The position numbers and the translations under genes were made by a program. A DNA stretch of 64,000 nucleotides, taken from contig JARHVA010003185.1 of assembly GCA_037957365.1 (NCBI GenBank), positions 33,501 to 97,500 of the forward strand. Reading direction: 5' to 3'. The notes under the pieces were generated by a model. That model saw only the letters and a list, made by a program, of their open reading frames with translations. It did no database searches and was not told where the DNA came from. Positions within the stretch are counted from its first letter, which is position 1, and each line of letters opens with the position of its first letter. This document shows positions 12,240 to 24,900 of the stretch, one piece after another. Source of the DNA: Torreya grandis (Eukaryota; Streptophyta; Pinopsida; Cupressales; Taxaceae).

Positions 12240-15200
12240 GTACAAGGTGTTCATGCGTAATAGACCATGAGGAGATAATGAAGCACTGGAGGATATGTAA
12301 AGGATTTGTATGGGGTAGGGGAGGCTGAAGTAAGAGACATTAAATCATAGAGAAATAAACCAAGAAATTGAGGTGTTCTTTAAAGAAATCACAACACTAG
12401 AGAAGATATGGAACCTAGGAGGTTGAATTGCATGCATGTGAAACATTGTACCCAAGTAACCAAAGAGAATATGAAGGGAACACCAATATGAACAAAGAAG
12501 AATAAATTAACCATTTTGAGAGATGGAACCCACCAATAGTTTCCAAGAAGTGACCATTTGAATTACCTATCACTTCCCTGAAGAAACCATTAGTAGAGTT
12601 AATACTACAATGGTGTAAAAATAGATATTTCCATTGATGAGCATATAGTGGTAGATTTTAGAAAAAAACTTGGGATTTAATATATTTTGAGGATCTAAAT
12701 GATTCTAGATAGTAATTTGGTAGATGATAATAACATATAAAACCATATATGGTAGAGGTAATAAGTTTACTTATCATTTTTAAAGATATCTGAATAGAGT
12801 AAGCAGCTGAAGCCACCAAAAGAAATCCAAATGCTACCAAAGAGGAACCCAGTTCCCCACAACCTCCCCAAGTATGAATGGAAGAGAAAGTAGGAGATTG
12901 AATTTCACCCCAAGGTTAAGAAGAGGTAAATGGAGGAAATTTGAGGGAAAAATAGGAGAGTAGAGATTTTAGCAAAATAACTAGTTCATCATTAATAGGT
13001 CAGGAGCTCAATAGTTGAATAAGAAGTCACATTTCTCATGGATATAAAGCAGACTAGACATAATTTCAAGCTTCATCAGGATTAATTGGTCATGCTTGAA
13101 TAATATAAAGTTTAATATGGGGAAGAAAAGATTAATTTTAAAAGTGATATGTATAGGGATGCAAAGAAAGTGAAAGTAGTGAGAGAAGCATCCATCATAA
13201 AATATGAGTCATAATTGGTAGAGGGAGTTATCTTCATAGATGTTGATCCATCTGTAAGCACAAAACCTACCTACAAAAAGATGGATTACCTACCAAAAGT
13301 CATGGTGGGGAAAAATTGGGTATCCTTCTCCCATGTATACAAGTTGAAAGACTATAACCATATGACAAGCAGTAATGTGCAAGAGATGAACAAAGACTAG
13401 ATGGTAGACAAAGGGAAGAAGACCAAAACAACCACCACTTTATTTGATGTATCCATCAAAAACAAGTTATGAACCATGGGTACAACATAAATTTTTGATC
13501 TTTCAAGCTTTAACAAGCTAGAATACTTGGTACATTTGCTTCTCTTATGTGTGCATGGTGACTGATTCTATTTTGTTGAATGATGCATGAGAATTTTTGC
13601 AAGACACATAAGTAGAATCATAAGGCTACCTAGAATAAGATTAAATATATGGGAGAGGATGGAAGATTATTTAGAGGTAGAGAGAGTCACAAAACACATA
13701 TTCTATTACAATTGAGGATTTTCATTCCCTATCAAAGACATCTATGACCTAGGAATAAGGTTAATAGTGTACTTGGTAAGCACCAAACTTTGACCTAGAG
13801 GTTGGTGGCTAGATATAGGTAAAACCTTCATTTGTATTACCCATCACATGGCCTAGGGATAAGTGTTCAACATCTCTAAGTTCATCATAGAGGAGATCAT
13901 AAAGAATGTACAAGAGTGCCATCAGGCACATGAGACCTTCTAGTTGGGATACCTACTTATCCTGATGGTGATAGATGAGATAGGTGTGTTATATGGTGAT
14001 GAAAAACACCTATTGGTAGTTTTACCAAACCATGATTCCTCAATGATTAAGTAACATGACTTTATTTCCTGCCCCCCCAAAAAAAATCTCATATAAATAT
14101 AAAACTAGAGTGCAAAGATGGTTTGATAGGTATGTAGAGTCCTTTGGAAAGGATTGGCACATACCATAAGAACTCCCCCAATAACTCATGGGAATGATGA
14201 CCTTCACCATGATGCAACACTTTTTTTGTGGTGTACCTAGTGCTCACAGATGGAAATTTGTCAAGTTGTCTTTGATTACCTTACGCATTCTAAGCTAAAT
14301 AATTCTTGGTAGAATTGAGGATAATCCCAAATGCACAACAAATTTATATCCAACTCAAGGTCATGGATTGTGACATATGGATTATGAGGTATGAATTAGT
14401 GCACCCTAGAGCCAAGGCAATTAGGGATGAATAGGATAATAAGGTAGGCTTGACATCCATCCCCTCCAAAGGGTAATAATTAATGGAAAAATTTCAGCCT
14501 TTAATATGAGATGAAGTCATGTAAGAAGGGAAATGATCTTAGTAAGGATGATGATCACCCCCTCCTAGCCGATGATGAAGGAAAGGATGCACCAAATTTT
14601 TATGTGAAGTAACTCTCAAGGAAGTGGGGTGAGAAATTAGAAGATATTACTAAGTGCATATAGTTGAAAATAGCCTATGAGGATAAAATCAGGCCACCTA
14701 GCCCAAATAAACATGTGGCATTCAAATAATATGGTGCTTCTCCAAACAAGCATCCAAGGAAAAATCCTAAGGGACATATAAGATTCCCTAATAAGACCCT
14801 TGTAGATATGGAAAGAGAGGTAGACCTAGTGCCCATAATAGAAGAAGATACTAAAAAAGATAGGTTAGGGACTTATATCTTACAAATAGAGGAATGTGAT
14901 GAGGATCTCAATGCTTAAAATGTTTAAGAGTCCCTGTAAAGTGGCATGGTCACTGCACTAAAAGTAACAGAAGAAATGACAAGCCTTACCTCTAACATAA
15001 CCTTACTAAAGATCCCACTAAATTAAAAAACACCAATATCCAAAGATAAGGCCTCCCCTATGACCCCTTAAATTATTGAGGAGAAAAGAGTAGCTTGGAG
15101 GAAGATGGGACTTAATGATGAAGATATAAGCATGGCTTTGGTACTTGAAGGGAAGTAAAAAATTGACTAGAAATAGAAGAAGGCCAAGTTGGAAAATAGG

Positions 15201-16690
15201 GCCCCAAAGGTACCTTAAAACATAGGAATAGAAGTATAAGTAGTCAGATAGGTGCCAAGTGACCTTACCAAACAAGTAGAGGAAGCTATGAAGGCACACC
15301 CAAGTAATTAAGGGGTGTCTAGACAAAAATAAGGTGATATTAGTGCCTCAAGTCAACAAAAAAAGACAACTAAGGAGAATTAATGGTAACAAGGTGACCT
15401 TGGATCTAAAGGAATAACCCTTGAGGTAAATATTGATAATCCCTAGAATGAAGAAATGGATGAGGGGGAAAATTCCATTAAATCAACCCTTAAGGACCAG
15501 ACAAGTGACTGTTTGAAGGAGCACACCAAAGATAGCGATCATGCCAATGAAGAGGAGGAAGAAGTACATAGAGAAGGATATCATCAAAAAGTATGATAGA
15601 AATCTTAACACTAGTGAATCAACATATAAAAATTAAGGGGATGAAGATTTATACTTATATAAAACTATGCCCCCAAGTTGCCATGACAAACATGCATAAA
15701 TAACTCTCATTTACATTGGACCATTATATGGATGAACCCAAATTTAAGGCACCAAAGGCTACTAATTTGAGCCTAAAATATATTAAATAAGGCTAGGAAT
15801 CCCTTCTTATTAACCCACATGTCATGAACCTAGTCTAATCTAGAAATGTGATAATCAAAATGGCCATGGAAGTAATGTGATGGAATATCATAAATGATGG
15901 CAATGTGAGGAAACTAAATAAACTCCTCAAGAAAGGTAAGGAAGAAGTGTAGTCCAATAGGTTCAAATTATAATAGCTTTGTGAGTGTGTGGAGTTAGTT
16001 GACCCATCTCTTCTGGTCAACACCAATACTTCATACCTTTCATAGGTCGATAATATTTATGTATTGGTAATGTAGATGATCCCAAGACTACAGCCTAATT
16101 TGATACAAGAAGAAGAAAAAGAGGAAGACCCTAGCATTACGCTAAAGAAAAAACTATCTGATAAGCTCAAATAAGTGGAGGATCTCTTTGAAAAGTTGAA
16201 GGAGGGCATGAAAGTAGTAGATGCAATTTTATTTAACTTCTCCAAAAAATTCTTAGTGATAGATGTGTACCTAAATAAAGTGAATGATGAGGAGTATATT
16301 ATGACTAAGGTGTACTTCATAGGTAAGACAAAAAGGTCATAGATCATGAGCATCATCAAACCATTAAGTAATCAAATTAAAGACTAGGAAAGAACCCTAG
16401 AATAACTCTTTCATGCGCTATAGACTAAGGCTTGTGAGTAATGGGAGATCTTAAATGGGATTATGACAAAGGTTCAAGATAATGTATAAACCTTTTATAA
16501 AGAACTAGATAAAATAGATACACTTACAATCACTACTACATCAACTGAGATTGATTGTGCCACAAGAGAGATCAATCAAGCCATAAAGCGATTTGAGGAT
16601 TTTAATGTAGAACTCCAGGAGAATACACCTAATTTTTGTGCTCCCAATATTTTGATAGCTTAGTCTGAGGGTGGACTAATAATCTTTGTA
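12240..16690 (+). pseudogene. Element A sense-strand accessory ORF of unknown function
   Basis: A long, colinear, stop-ridden coding remnant lies between integrase and the 3' LTR. Its readable parts are DYLPKVMVGKNWVSFSHVY (open 13215-13400), FIIEEIIKNVQECHQAHETF with LILMVIDEIGVLYGDEKHL (13870-14010), then a charged region rich in Lys, Glu and Asp (14500-15560). It ends in a coiled-coil-like segment (16090-16350: KLSDKLK, VEDLFEKLKEGMKVVDAIL, FLVIDVYLNKVNDEEY). Plant LTR elements are known to carry additional ORFs of unknown role between integrase and LTR. The layout (globular part, acidic or charged middle, helical tail) resembles the regions inside the giant LTRs at 32-35.6, 38.7-41.9 and 51.5-55.0 kb. 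I do not know its function. Confidence 0.55.
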
Positions 16691-16695
16691 TGGCG

Positions 16696-18716
16696 TCATA
16701 TTAGGCCCATAACTTGTTAGTGGAGTGTTTATGATAACTTGACATCCACCTTAATATTTTTATATCTTGGGGAATAAAACCCACTAGAACTTAAAAAATG
16801 GACTACAGTCCTATAATAACAAGATTCAAATTTAGACCAGCACCAACTGATCAAGGAACACCTATCCCTTAATTTAGTGAGACACCCATCCCATAAGGAG
16901 AACCAAACCCCTAGGCAACCAAGCACCCATTTAGCTACATTGATTTTATCTCCACCTCTAATTTGATGTCTTATACATTTGATGATAGACTTATCTTGCT
17001 TTCACTCTTCATCATTCTATCTCTCTCAAATATCCTTTAGGGCTCACTTCCTCAATTAGCCTCTTCTAGGCTTATTAGGTCTAATGACCTATGTGTTCAT
17101 CTTTATCAACTTGATCAAATAAACATGTGTGATCTTTGTCACACTTTCATGGTACTCACTGACATGTACCTTCTCTTCCAAAGGTTCTCTCTTTCACTCA
17201 ATTCCACACTTTCTCAACTCTACTATCTCTTTCAACTCATCACACACCCTTAAACTTACTCATACAAGATAATGCATCTAAACACCCTTTTATATCACTC
17301 TAGTCTTCTTCACTCATCCTCAATATACTTTTTACTTTATTTTATCCATTTATCACACTCCCTCTCATCTCTTTCTTCAATATCTATCTACTACTCTCTC
17401 AACACATCCATATCCAAGTCTAGAAACCATTACCTTGGTCTTCACTCTTTATAAAGTCTTCATGAATATCAAATTCTAGGTTGGCCATTAAACTTATCTT
17501 AATCCTTAAGACTTATATCATGCTAAGACATAGCTCAAATTCATTATCACAAGTTGATCATAGCATCCATGGGTCACACTTAAGTAGCTACACCTTTTAA
17601 TTAGGCCTTAGTAGCCTTTATAGGTCTCATTGAGACCTATTACCCATTTAACACTTCATCAAGAACATTTATAACATAAGATCACTTTAAAATACATGGG
17701 TCCACTCTATATGAACTTTAATACATCTTCAAGTGATTATTCCCACCAAAACACTTTTTTTCTAAAGCAAAAATTGCTCAAACATTATTTTTTACATGCA
17801 ACCACAATAAATAAACATAAATTAAACTTTAGATCCCAATATCTATCAATTTAAAAAAATCAAACCTTATAATAAACGTTTTTAGATGTGCCCTTAATTT
17901 CTCTACAACTTTACCTTTTACACCATTATCAAATTGTACATATATCAAAAGTTATAGCTCAAAAACCCATCATTGGTTTTCCTTCACAAATTTCAATATT
18001 CAAATTCCAACAATCACCATGTAAATACAAAACATTTAACACTTGTCATCATCTCATGTTCCCTATCAACTATTAAAAAATATGCTTTGTCAATCTCCTC
18101 ATGATCTTCTTCACTTTATCTCTTTAATGCTCACTGTTGATCATTGATCCTTGCTTCCAAGATCATGTAACTTGGCATCTTTGCATTCATTCTACACACA
18201 TTAACTATTTGATTTGAACTGCAGCATCGATCTCCATATTTATGAATAACCACGTGCCATTAATCTTTTGTCGGATCATTGAGATTGAGACACATGTCAT
18301 AAGCATGTGCAATCTTAGGAACCTTTGAAAAATTGAATTCACATGCACTGTTGATCTTTATCTGACAAGATCATGCACTTTATTAGATCCTTATCTAGTC
18401 AGATTAATTGATCATCATATATCTTCATCACCTGATTAAATTCTCACCATAGATCTTTGATAATGTAAATTTAGCTAAGTATGAGAACTAGTGCAATTTT
18501 ATTGGAAGGCCAACTTTGCACCTTAATAACTTTTTCTATGCTCAACCCCATGACCTAAAATTTGAAGCATAAGATAATATCTCATTGGGGATCCATCCAT
18601 CTATCAAACTACTCTTGAAACCTTCACATGTGTAAAAGATGATGTTATCTAAATATTTATTCAAATTTATCTACCAAGATGATTACTTGAACCTAGTCAC
18701 TCATATGACTGCTCTA
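16696..18716 (+). repeat. Element A presumed 3' LTR
   Basis: Starts tcatattaggccc, which aligns without gaps to the start of A at 3633 for about 55 bp, sharing agtgttt and taacttgacatcca. Beyond about 100 bp I cannot align it confidently to 3.7-5.6 kb, so the pairing rests on a short match plus the site where B's LTR resumes (18717-18722). No gene is recognised here. The small open frames at 17272 and 17888 are low-complexity. Confidence 0.45.
16960..17460. repeat. Pyrimidine-rich stretch
   Basis: The + strand is dominated by C and T (runs such as tctatctctctcaaat, ctcccTCTCatctctttcttc) for about 500 bp. The neighbouring DNA has no such asymmetry. It lies in the presumed 3' LTR of A. It may be a low-complexity U3 segment. 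No gene is seen. Confidence 0.6.
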
Positions 18717-19103
18717 ACGAATTCCTTTCACTTACATAAGCATTCTAATAATTCATAACACCCCATAAGGTCTTTGAAACATGTTCATACCAGAAATATC
18801 ATCCATCAATTACCTCACTAATTCAAACATTGAATGATTATGCAATAACACTGAAACTCATTAAAGCACACTTTGTCATTATAAATCTAGCACACATGAC
18901 ACCTCATCAACATCCTTGGTCACCTTGGAGACATCATTGACAACTCTCTAAAAATATCCTCCTTTTTCATTTATGTAAACACCAATATAAATATTATGCT
19001 CAAACTCTATCTCTCATTTTATTTTTATGCATGGATTTTTATTATCTTTACTAACAAGGAACTAATCAACATTTGTGTGCTCTTTAGAATCCTAAGATAC
19101 ATA
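18717..19103 (+). repeat. Element B 5' LTR, right part
   Basis: Resumes B's LTR after element A. The gaattcctt at 18719 matches gaattcctt at 60571, caacatccttggtcacc and gacatca match 60733-60765, and aaggaactaatcaaca(t/c)ttgtgtgctctt at 19058 matches 60914. It ends cctaagatacata, where the 3' LTR ends cctaagatacaaca. The first five bases (acgaa) are probably the target duplication made by A. Confidence 0.8.
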
Positions 19104-19104
19104 A

Positions 19105-19123
19105 TGGCACACCTGATGGGACC
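19105..19123 (+). promoter_or_regulatory. Element B primer-binding site
   Basis: TGGCACACCTGATGGGACC lies 1-2 nt after the 5' LTR end. It resembles the TGGCGCC...GGGGCC type primer site common in plant Ty3/gypsy elements, with differences mostly of the CG-decay type (G to A). The tRNA that would match was not identified. Confidence 0.6.
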
Positions 19124-19227
19124 ATGCATCCCATATGGCCAAGAAGAATGATGTGAAACCTTTAGTTTTCCTAATAAAATCATTTAATTCTTCAAGTTTA
19201 TAGTTTTATGCTTGAAAATATTATCAT

Positions 19228-19575
19228 TTTATTTTTCTATAAGCGACGTCTTCACCCTATGTAATGGTGACTTCACCATTTCCATCCTCTATTTTTGATA
19301 TTTAGTTGTGAAAAAATGGTGACTTTGAAATGGAAATTTTTACCTCCTAAATAGTGACATCACCAACTAAAAATATTCACATTTACCCTATTAAATGGTA
19401 TATTTGACAGGTATAATTACATTTGATTTTGACAACTTCACCATACCTAATTGGTGTCTTTGCCCTATTTAATAGTGACTTCACCAAAACACAGTCTTTG
19501 TTTATCTATGTTTATATTAAAAATTATGGATTTGTTAAAAATGGTGGCTTCGCTCTATTGTATAAATGACATTTT
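19228..19575. repeat. Cluster of ggtgacttcacc-like quasi-palindromes
   Basis: Variants of atggtgacttcaccat recur at about 19264, 19318, 19352, 19437, 19480 and 19543, often next to an 'accctatt-aa' spacer. Both arms of atggtga-ct-tcaccat are exact inverted repeats. A related set lies at 58.33-58.62 kb. Confidence 0.65.
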
Positions 19576-20810
19576 TGCTTTGTGTTTTAAGAAACCTAAG
19601 AGCTCAAAATGGAATGTTGTCTATTGATTTACTTTTTGGCCTAAAGACGAGAAATCCCTAACATTTTTTCAAGAACTAAGGTGAAGAAAGAGATGCCTAA
19701 ACACTTTGAAGTCTCATATACACTCTCATTTTAGTTCTTAAAATTAACCTAACCAAATTGTCTTTTATCATTTAAAATTTTTTATAAGTGAAAATAAGGC
19801 CAAGGGATCAAAATTTCATTCACATTTGAGTTGGTGATTTTAAAAAGAACATACACTTAGTTAGATATCTTAAGAGATTTTTCTCTTTTTATTTAATCTT
19901 AAGATAGTTTCAAAGTTCCTAGATTAAATTCTTTGTTTATGACAAACCAAAAACTTAGTGTTCATGCTCTCCCCCCATTCCATGTAAGGAACTTGAGTGA
20001 CTAAAAGCACTTTGTTTATTGCCTTGTTTATTTAGTATTATTGGAAAGAATGTTGCATATTATCTCCCCAAGATCCAAGTGACTTGGGTGACCTATAAAT
20101 GACCTTTAAAAGTCTTTCTAATTTTCATTTATTTATTTTCTTACATTTAACTTGTGGGTAGGTGTTCATCACCTCCTCATAAGTTCTCTAGGGGTTCACT
20201 GACCCAGGGTTTCATTTCCTAGATTCATACCAACCCCACTCCATGGTGGGGTATATAAATTAGGCACATGATATTGGGATTGATTGGGGGATAAGAAGAT
20301 AGCCTTTCAAATCCTAATGATAACCTAGGTTAGTTCATGCTAAACATCAGAATTCACTAAGTAGTACATAGCTAAAGTCATTGTGCAAACAAATTAATCT
20401 TTATGTAATAATTTAATGAGTTTTAACATAGTTTATGTGATGCACCATTGTGTTATCCAAACTTATGAAAATTTATTTTATGTTGAAACTTATATATTTT
20501 AGTCAACCCCACTTGCCATGGATTTTCTTGTCAAATGCCAAGTGCTCCACACTCTAAGTTCATGCCATGTATCAATTTTTGAGAGACATAGGGGGTTTAA
20601 AACTTCTACCTACATCTAATCTTTAATTTTTATATTAAAACTTAATTCCTTTTGAGCATTGGTATATTGGTGGAAACTTTGGTAGAAGTTATGTACACCC
20701 TTTTTAGTTTTAGGGATAGGATGAGCCATTAGTTTTATTTATATATTTTTTGATTTACATGTGTGTTTTAGATTAAAATTATTTGTCTATATTATCAATT
20801 CAAAATAGGT

Positions 20811-21160
20811 CCAAAACCATCATGGTGTTTTCACACTATTTTAACCTAAGAGGTGTTACTCTACCCATTTTTTCACACATTTTGCCTTAGAACTTTATCC
20901 CAAAACTATTTGTGTGTCACTTGTTTAACAGGGCATCATTACTCTGCCCATCTTATTTCAAACATTTGCCTTGGATTTTTAGTCCAAAACCATTGTCATG
21001 CTATTTTATTTTACGGAGCATATATATGCCACCTAAATTTTTCTAAAACACTTATTGCATTTTAAACAAGGTTTTAAAACCATTTTCATACCTTTTTGTT
21101 TCAAATTAATGGTTATGATACCTATTTTGGTATAGCCCAATCACCTTAGAACATCTTAGT
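20811..21160. repeat. About four degenerate 86-bp tandem units
   Basis: Units start near 20811, 20899, 20981 and 21070 with forms of tccaaaaccat. Each contains a cat-g-tattttat block, a tac-t-cca block and an ttgcctt-ga block. The 70-residue open frame at 20853 is this repeat read as protein and is not a gene. Confidence 0.65.
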
Positions 21161-21332
21161 CATTTTAATTAAATTTGAAACTCAATATTTCAAAGTAAAA
21201 ATCATAGACTAATCGGGTTTATACCAAAGCCTCATCTAATTTGGGCTTAGGTAGCCTATTTTTTATGTTTGAATTGTGTTAATTGGATTGATTTATTATT
21301 TTATCTAAGGATCCCTTGCCTAGACTAATTGG

Positions 21333-21349
21333 TTTTTTTTTTTTTTTTT
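21333..21349 (+). repeat. Poly-T run
   Basis: Seventeen consecutive T in the leader of element B, followed by gacttg. A simple homopolymer. Confidence 0.9.
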
Positions 21350-21944
21350 GACTTGTTTAAGATTACTTTAAGCCAAATTTTTTCCATGTGCCTTGTTTGA
21401 AGTTTGTTGTACTAAGGTTGAGAATGTTCTAGTTGTATTGTCAAGGAATATCTTGTGATACAACAACCAAGTGTCTTACAAGTCAATTACTTACCATTAG
21501 ATTATTTTTTGAGTTTATCCAAGCCAATTACCTTATATTTATATTTTTTTGAGTTCTTGCATTAGACTGATCTTTGATTCTGAGTCTAACCTTATTTTTC
21601 CACACTAATGATTAAACCACTTTTGTTAAAATTGTTATTATCCTTTAAAATTAGCTCATGATTGTTATACCTTGTATAGATAACTTTAAAACTAATTATA
21701 ACCACCTTAGGTTTAATTAGTACCTTATCCATAAACTAGTTTTGAGATTTTGTGTTACATTTTTCCAATGATTTTAACTACCTATGGGCAAATCATGATC
21801 GATTTTAAATTTGTTTTAGACCTAGATTAGTTATTTTACCCTTTCCACCTCTTTTGAAGAGCCAAAGGTTGTTTGTTTTAGAACTTAGTTGTTTGATACC
21901 TTATATACTTTTATTTTTTATGTGTCCTCATCATAGATCAGAAC

Positions 21945-24900
21945 ATGCCTCATTATACATGTAATGGGACTATGTACAATCTAGACTATGAGAATTTTTT
22001 GATTAGTGACCCTTTTGTTCAATAACTATATAGTGATGATATATCCTATGTGATGGATCCCTACCCATATTATAATATTTCATATGTTGAACAAATATCA
22101 GACCCATTAGTTTAGTATTTATTAAGTGCACCTTTCTATCTAGGCCAAGAGTAATATTAAATGATGTAGTACCTTGATCAAATGATGCCTATTACCAAAC
22201 AAAGCCAACAATAACATACCTACTATGTTATGACACCAAAGTAGACAAGTTATGATCCATATTTATTTGATCACCATTTTTTGGAGAATAAAGAAAAAAA
22301 TTTAGTTAGGTTATTAGAAGTAGGACATAAAATCCTGCCAAACTTCCCACATGAAAATCTAACTAGTTTGATTAAGGCCCCTAGTAATGTGACTCAAAAT
22401 GAATAGTTTGAATAGGCATCAACAATTTATAATAAATATTTAGTTCAAATGACTCAATAAAGCCAAAGTACACTTATGAAATGGAAATTTCCTATGGATG
22501 ATCAATTAGAATAGGTACAACAAGCGTACCAAAAATTACCTTAACCTAGCCCATAATTTCAATGTAATTAAACATGAAAATTATAGATCTAGCTCCTATA
22601 ACAAGGCCAAAAATAGATTCTTTAGGATATTTCAATTAAAAAATATATCCTTTTAGACAAAGCATGTTTTTAGAAGACATGTATAATGTCCCAATTTTGA
22701 TAGAATAAATTATTTCTCAAATGGAAAACCTCACTCAAAACATAGTGGATAACACACAAGTTCATTCTAATGTGAATCAAAGTGGGTCTAATTTACCATC
22801 AAGAAACACATAGTATATTCCTCCAACGAATGTTTTTATTGGTTTGTAATAACAAGGGATAAGTTTTACCTATTTCCAAAATATAACAAGAAAACTACAC
22901 TCCTCAACCAAATGCTTTCTTGAGTGCATAATAAGGGGAAACAAACCAAATTAATACCTCAAATGTTCTATCACAATAAGCACAAACCAATATACCTCAA
23001 AAATTACAAATATTTCCTAATCCACAATGTATTTATATTGGTCTAAAAGTTCTAGTTGGTCAACAACAACATATGCCAAACCCTTAATAAGTGCGTAACC
23101 AATAATAGGTGTTTAATCAATGACAAGGATATAATGTATAGTAGGTACCAAATGCTAGGTAATAGTTGAATTTCACCCAAATGGCATTGCACATATAATG
23201 GGGATATAATTTACAACACCTTCAACAACAAGGATTAGTTAGAAATGTGTTCCCTTTATACAATAGGGTTCAATGAATAGGTATAAAGTTTCCACTAAAA
23301 ATTAGCAATACGAACATATCTAACCTAGATAAATGTCACTACCATAACTAAAATTCACCAGCTAAGGCTATGTATCCCAACCTATATAGAATGTTTTTTA
23401 GCAATAATGTATTTTGTATCAATAGTATAACCCCAATGCACAAATATGTATAACTAGTCATCCAACCAATTAGACTAACATTCTATAGTATGTTATTCCA
23501 ACCTACCTCAATCAAGGTAACCCACCTTTGACTGTATAACCCTAAAAAAATAGGCCACTCCATTCAACTTCCTTGCCCAAGAGTTTTAACAAATGAAGGA
23601 TGTAATTCAAGCCATTGATACTGGAAAGTAAGCAAATAAATTCAAACTAAACAAAATATTCTCTTATTCATTCAATATGAATTATATATAAATACCATTT
23701 ATGTTAGGTCATGAGTCACCCATATTTTATAAATACAAGGTTAAAGGCAACCCCAAAGAGCATCTGAATTAATTATTATTTTTTCCATCTAATGGCATGT
23801 GTGACATATATTTGCTTCTTCTCTTTCTAAGAAGTCTAACAGGGCAAGCCTTGGAATGGATTTTGAAATTATTGAAGAATTTTGTACCTAACTTCACTGA
23901 TCTTTTTGAGAAGTTTATATAATATTTCTCATATAATATTGAGAAATATTACATTTGTGGAATCAGGCCAAGGAAAATAGAAGAATGGTGAAAACTTTGA
24001 TGCTTATTTGTAATGGTTGATAATAGGTTCAAGTTAGTTCACTCATAACTTAATAGACAAGTAATTGGCTATGATATTTAAAAAAATCTTACAAAGTGAG
24101 ATATATTACCAACTCAAGATTGAATTTGATCATATGTTCAAATATGTTATTGAGAAAGGAATATAGATTGAGAAACCCCTTGTTAACAAAGGTCTCATCA
24201 AACTATCTTCTTCTAATCAGAGCCAAAACTAACATTAATGACAACAAAACTAGAACCAAGAACCCAATACAAATACCATCTTATACACCATCTCAATCCA
24301 ACAAAAATGAAATGCCAATAGCTTAAAACTACAATAAGAATGTTGTTGGAAATAGGGTCACTAAATCATGTCATGTATAAATGGTGGAAACAAGGTTGTA
24401 CATTTACCTCTACCCTTTAAGAAACCACTACCTCCATATTAAACCAAGGCCTCCACAAAACCAACAACCATAAAATCAATCTCAATTTAAATCCCCTTCT
24501 TTGAAGATATGACCACCCATTGCCATATAATTTGGTGACTTTGGTGATCCAATTGAGTTTCTATTTCAAAAATTAGTTCAGGAAAATATGATTAGATAGC
24601 CAATACCAAAACTATTTCTTGAATGAATTCCTTATCCTATTTGGTATAAATAACATGAATTTTTTGAGTACCATTATGTCAAATGACATTAAATATGCCA
24701 ATGTATTCAACTAAGACATCTAATTGAAAATATGCTAGAAAATTGAGAGATACAAAGAGATACCCATGATCTTATGAATAATCGTAACTTGGGAATCTAT
24801 GAGAAACCATTTCCCAACATAATAATAACAATAACCAATAATAATACTAAGAACAACAACACTAACCATAACAACAATAGAAAAATAGTTAGAACTAAGG

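Larger units (their letters stand above)
3633..18716 (+). mobile_element. Element A: Ty3/gypsy retrotransposon inserted in B's 5' LTR
   Basis: B's LTR homology breaks after aggaa at 3632 and resumes at acgaattcc (18717), giving an approximate 5-bp duplication (AGGAA/ACGAA; the uninterrupted site at 60569 reads aggaattcc). A starts TGTTATTGGGCC. A sequence aligning to that start over about 55 bp (ending in cttgacatcca) lies at 16696 and is taken as the start of the 3' LTR. The order is gag with zinc knuckle, PR, an extra gag-like block, RT, RNase H, integrase, then a long sense accessory ORF. Everything is broken by stops. The right end is less certain than the left because no clear terminal ACA is visible. 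Confidence 0.7.
19124..21944 (+). other. Element B long untranslated leader
   Basis: About 2.8 kb between PBS and gag with no recognisable coding. It contains the ggtgactt quasi-palindrome cluster (19.23-19.58 kb), a TATA-like tatataaatt at 20251, about four 86-bp tandem units (20.81-21.16 kb) and a T-run at 21333. Long leaders with tandem repeats are typical of large Tat-like elements. Confidence 0.6.

Noticed and set aside
18843..18850. caataaca as the right end of element A (inverse of its start tgttattg)
   Set aside because: B's LTR homology runs continuously across this point and back to about 18717, so the match is chance in AT-rich DNA.
19228..19575. CRISPR-like array
   Set aside because: Units are degenerate, spacing is irregular, there are no unique equal-length spacers, and the context is a plant retrotransposon leader.
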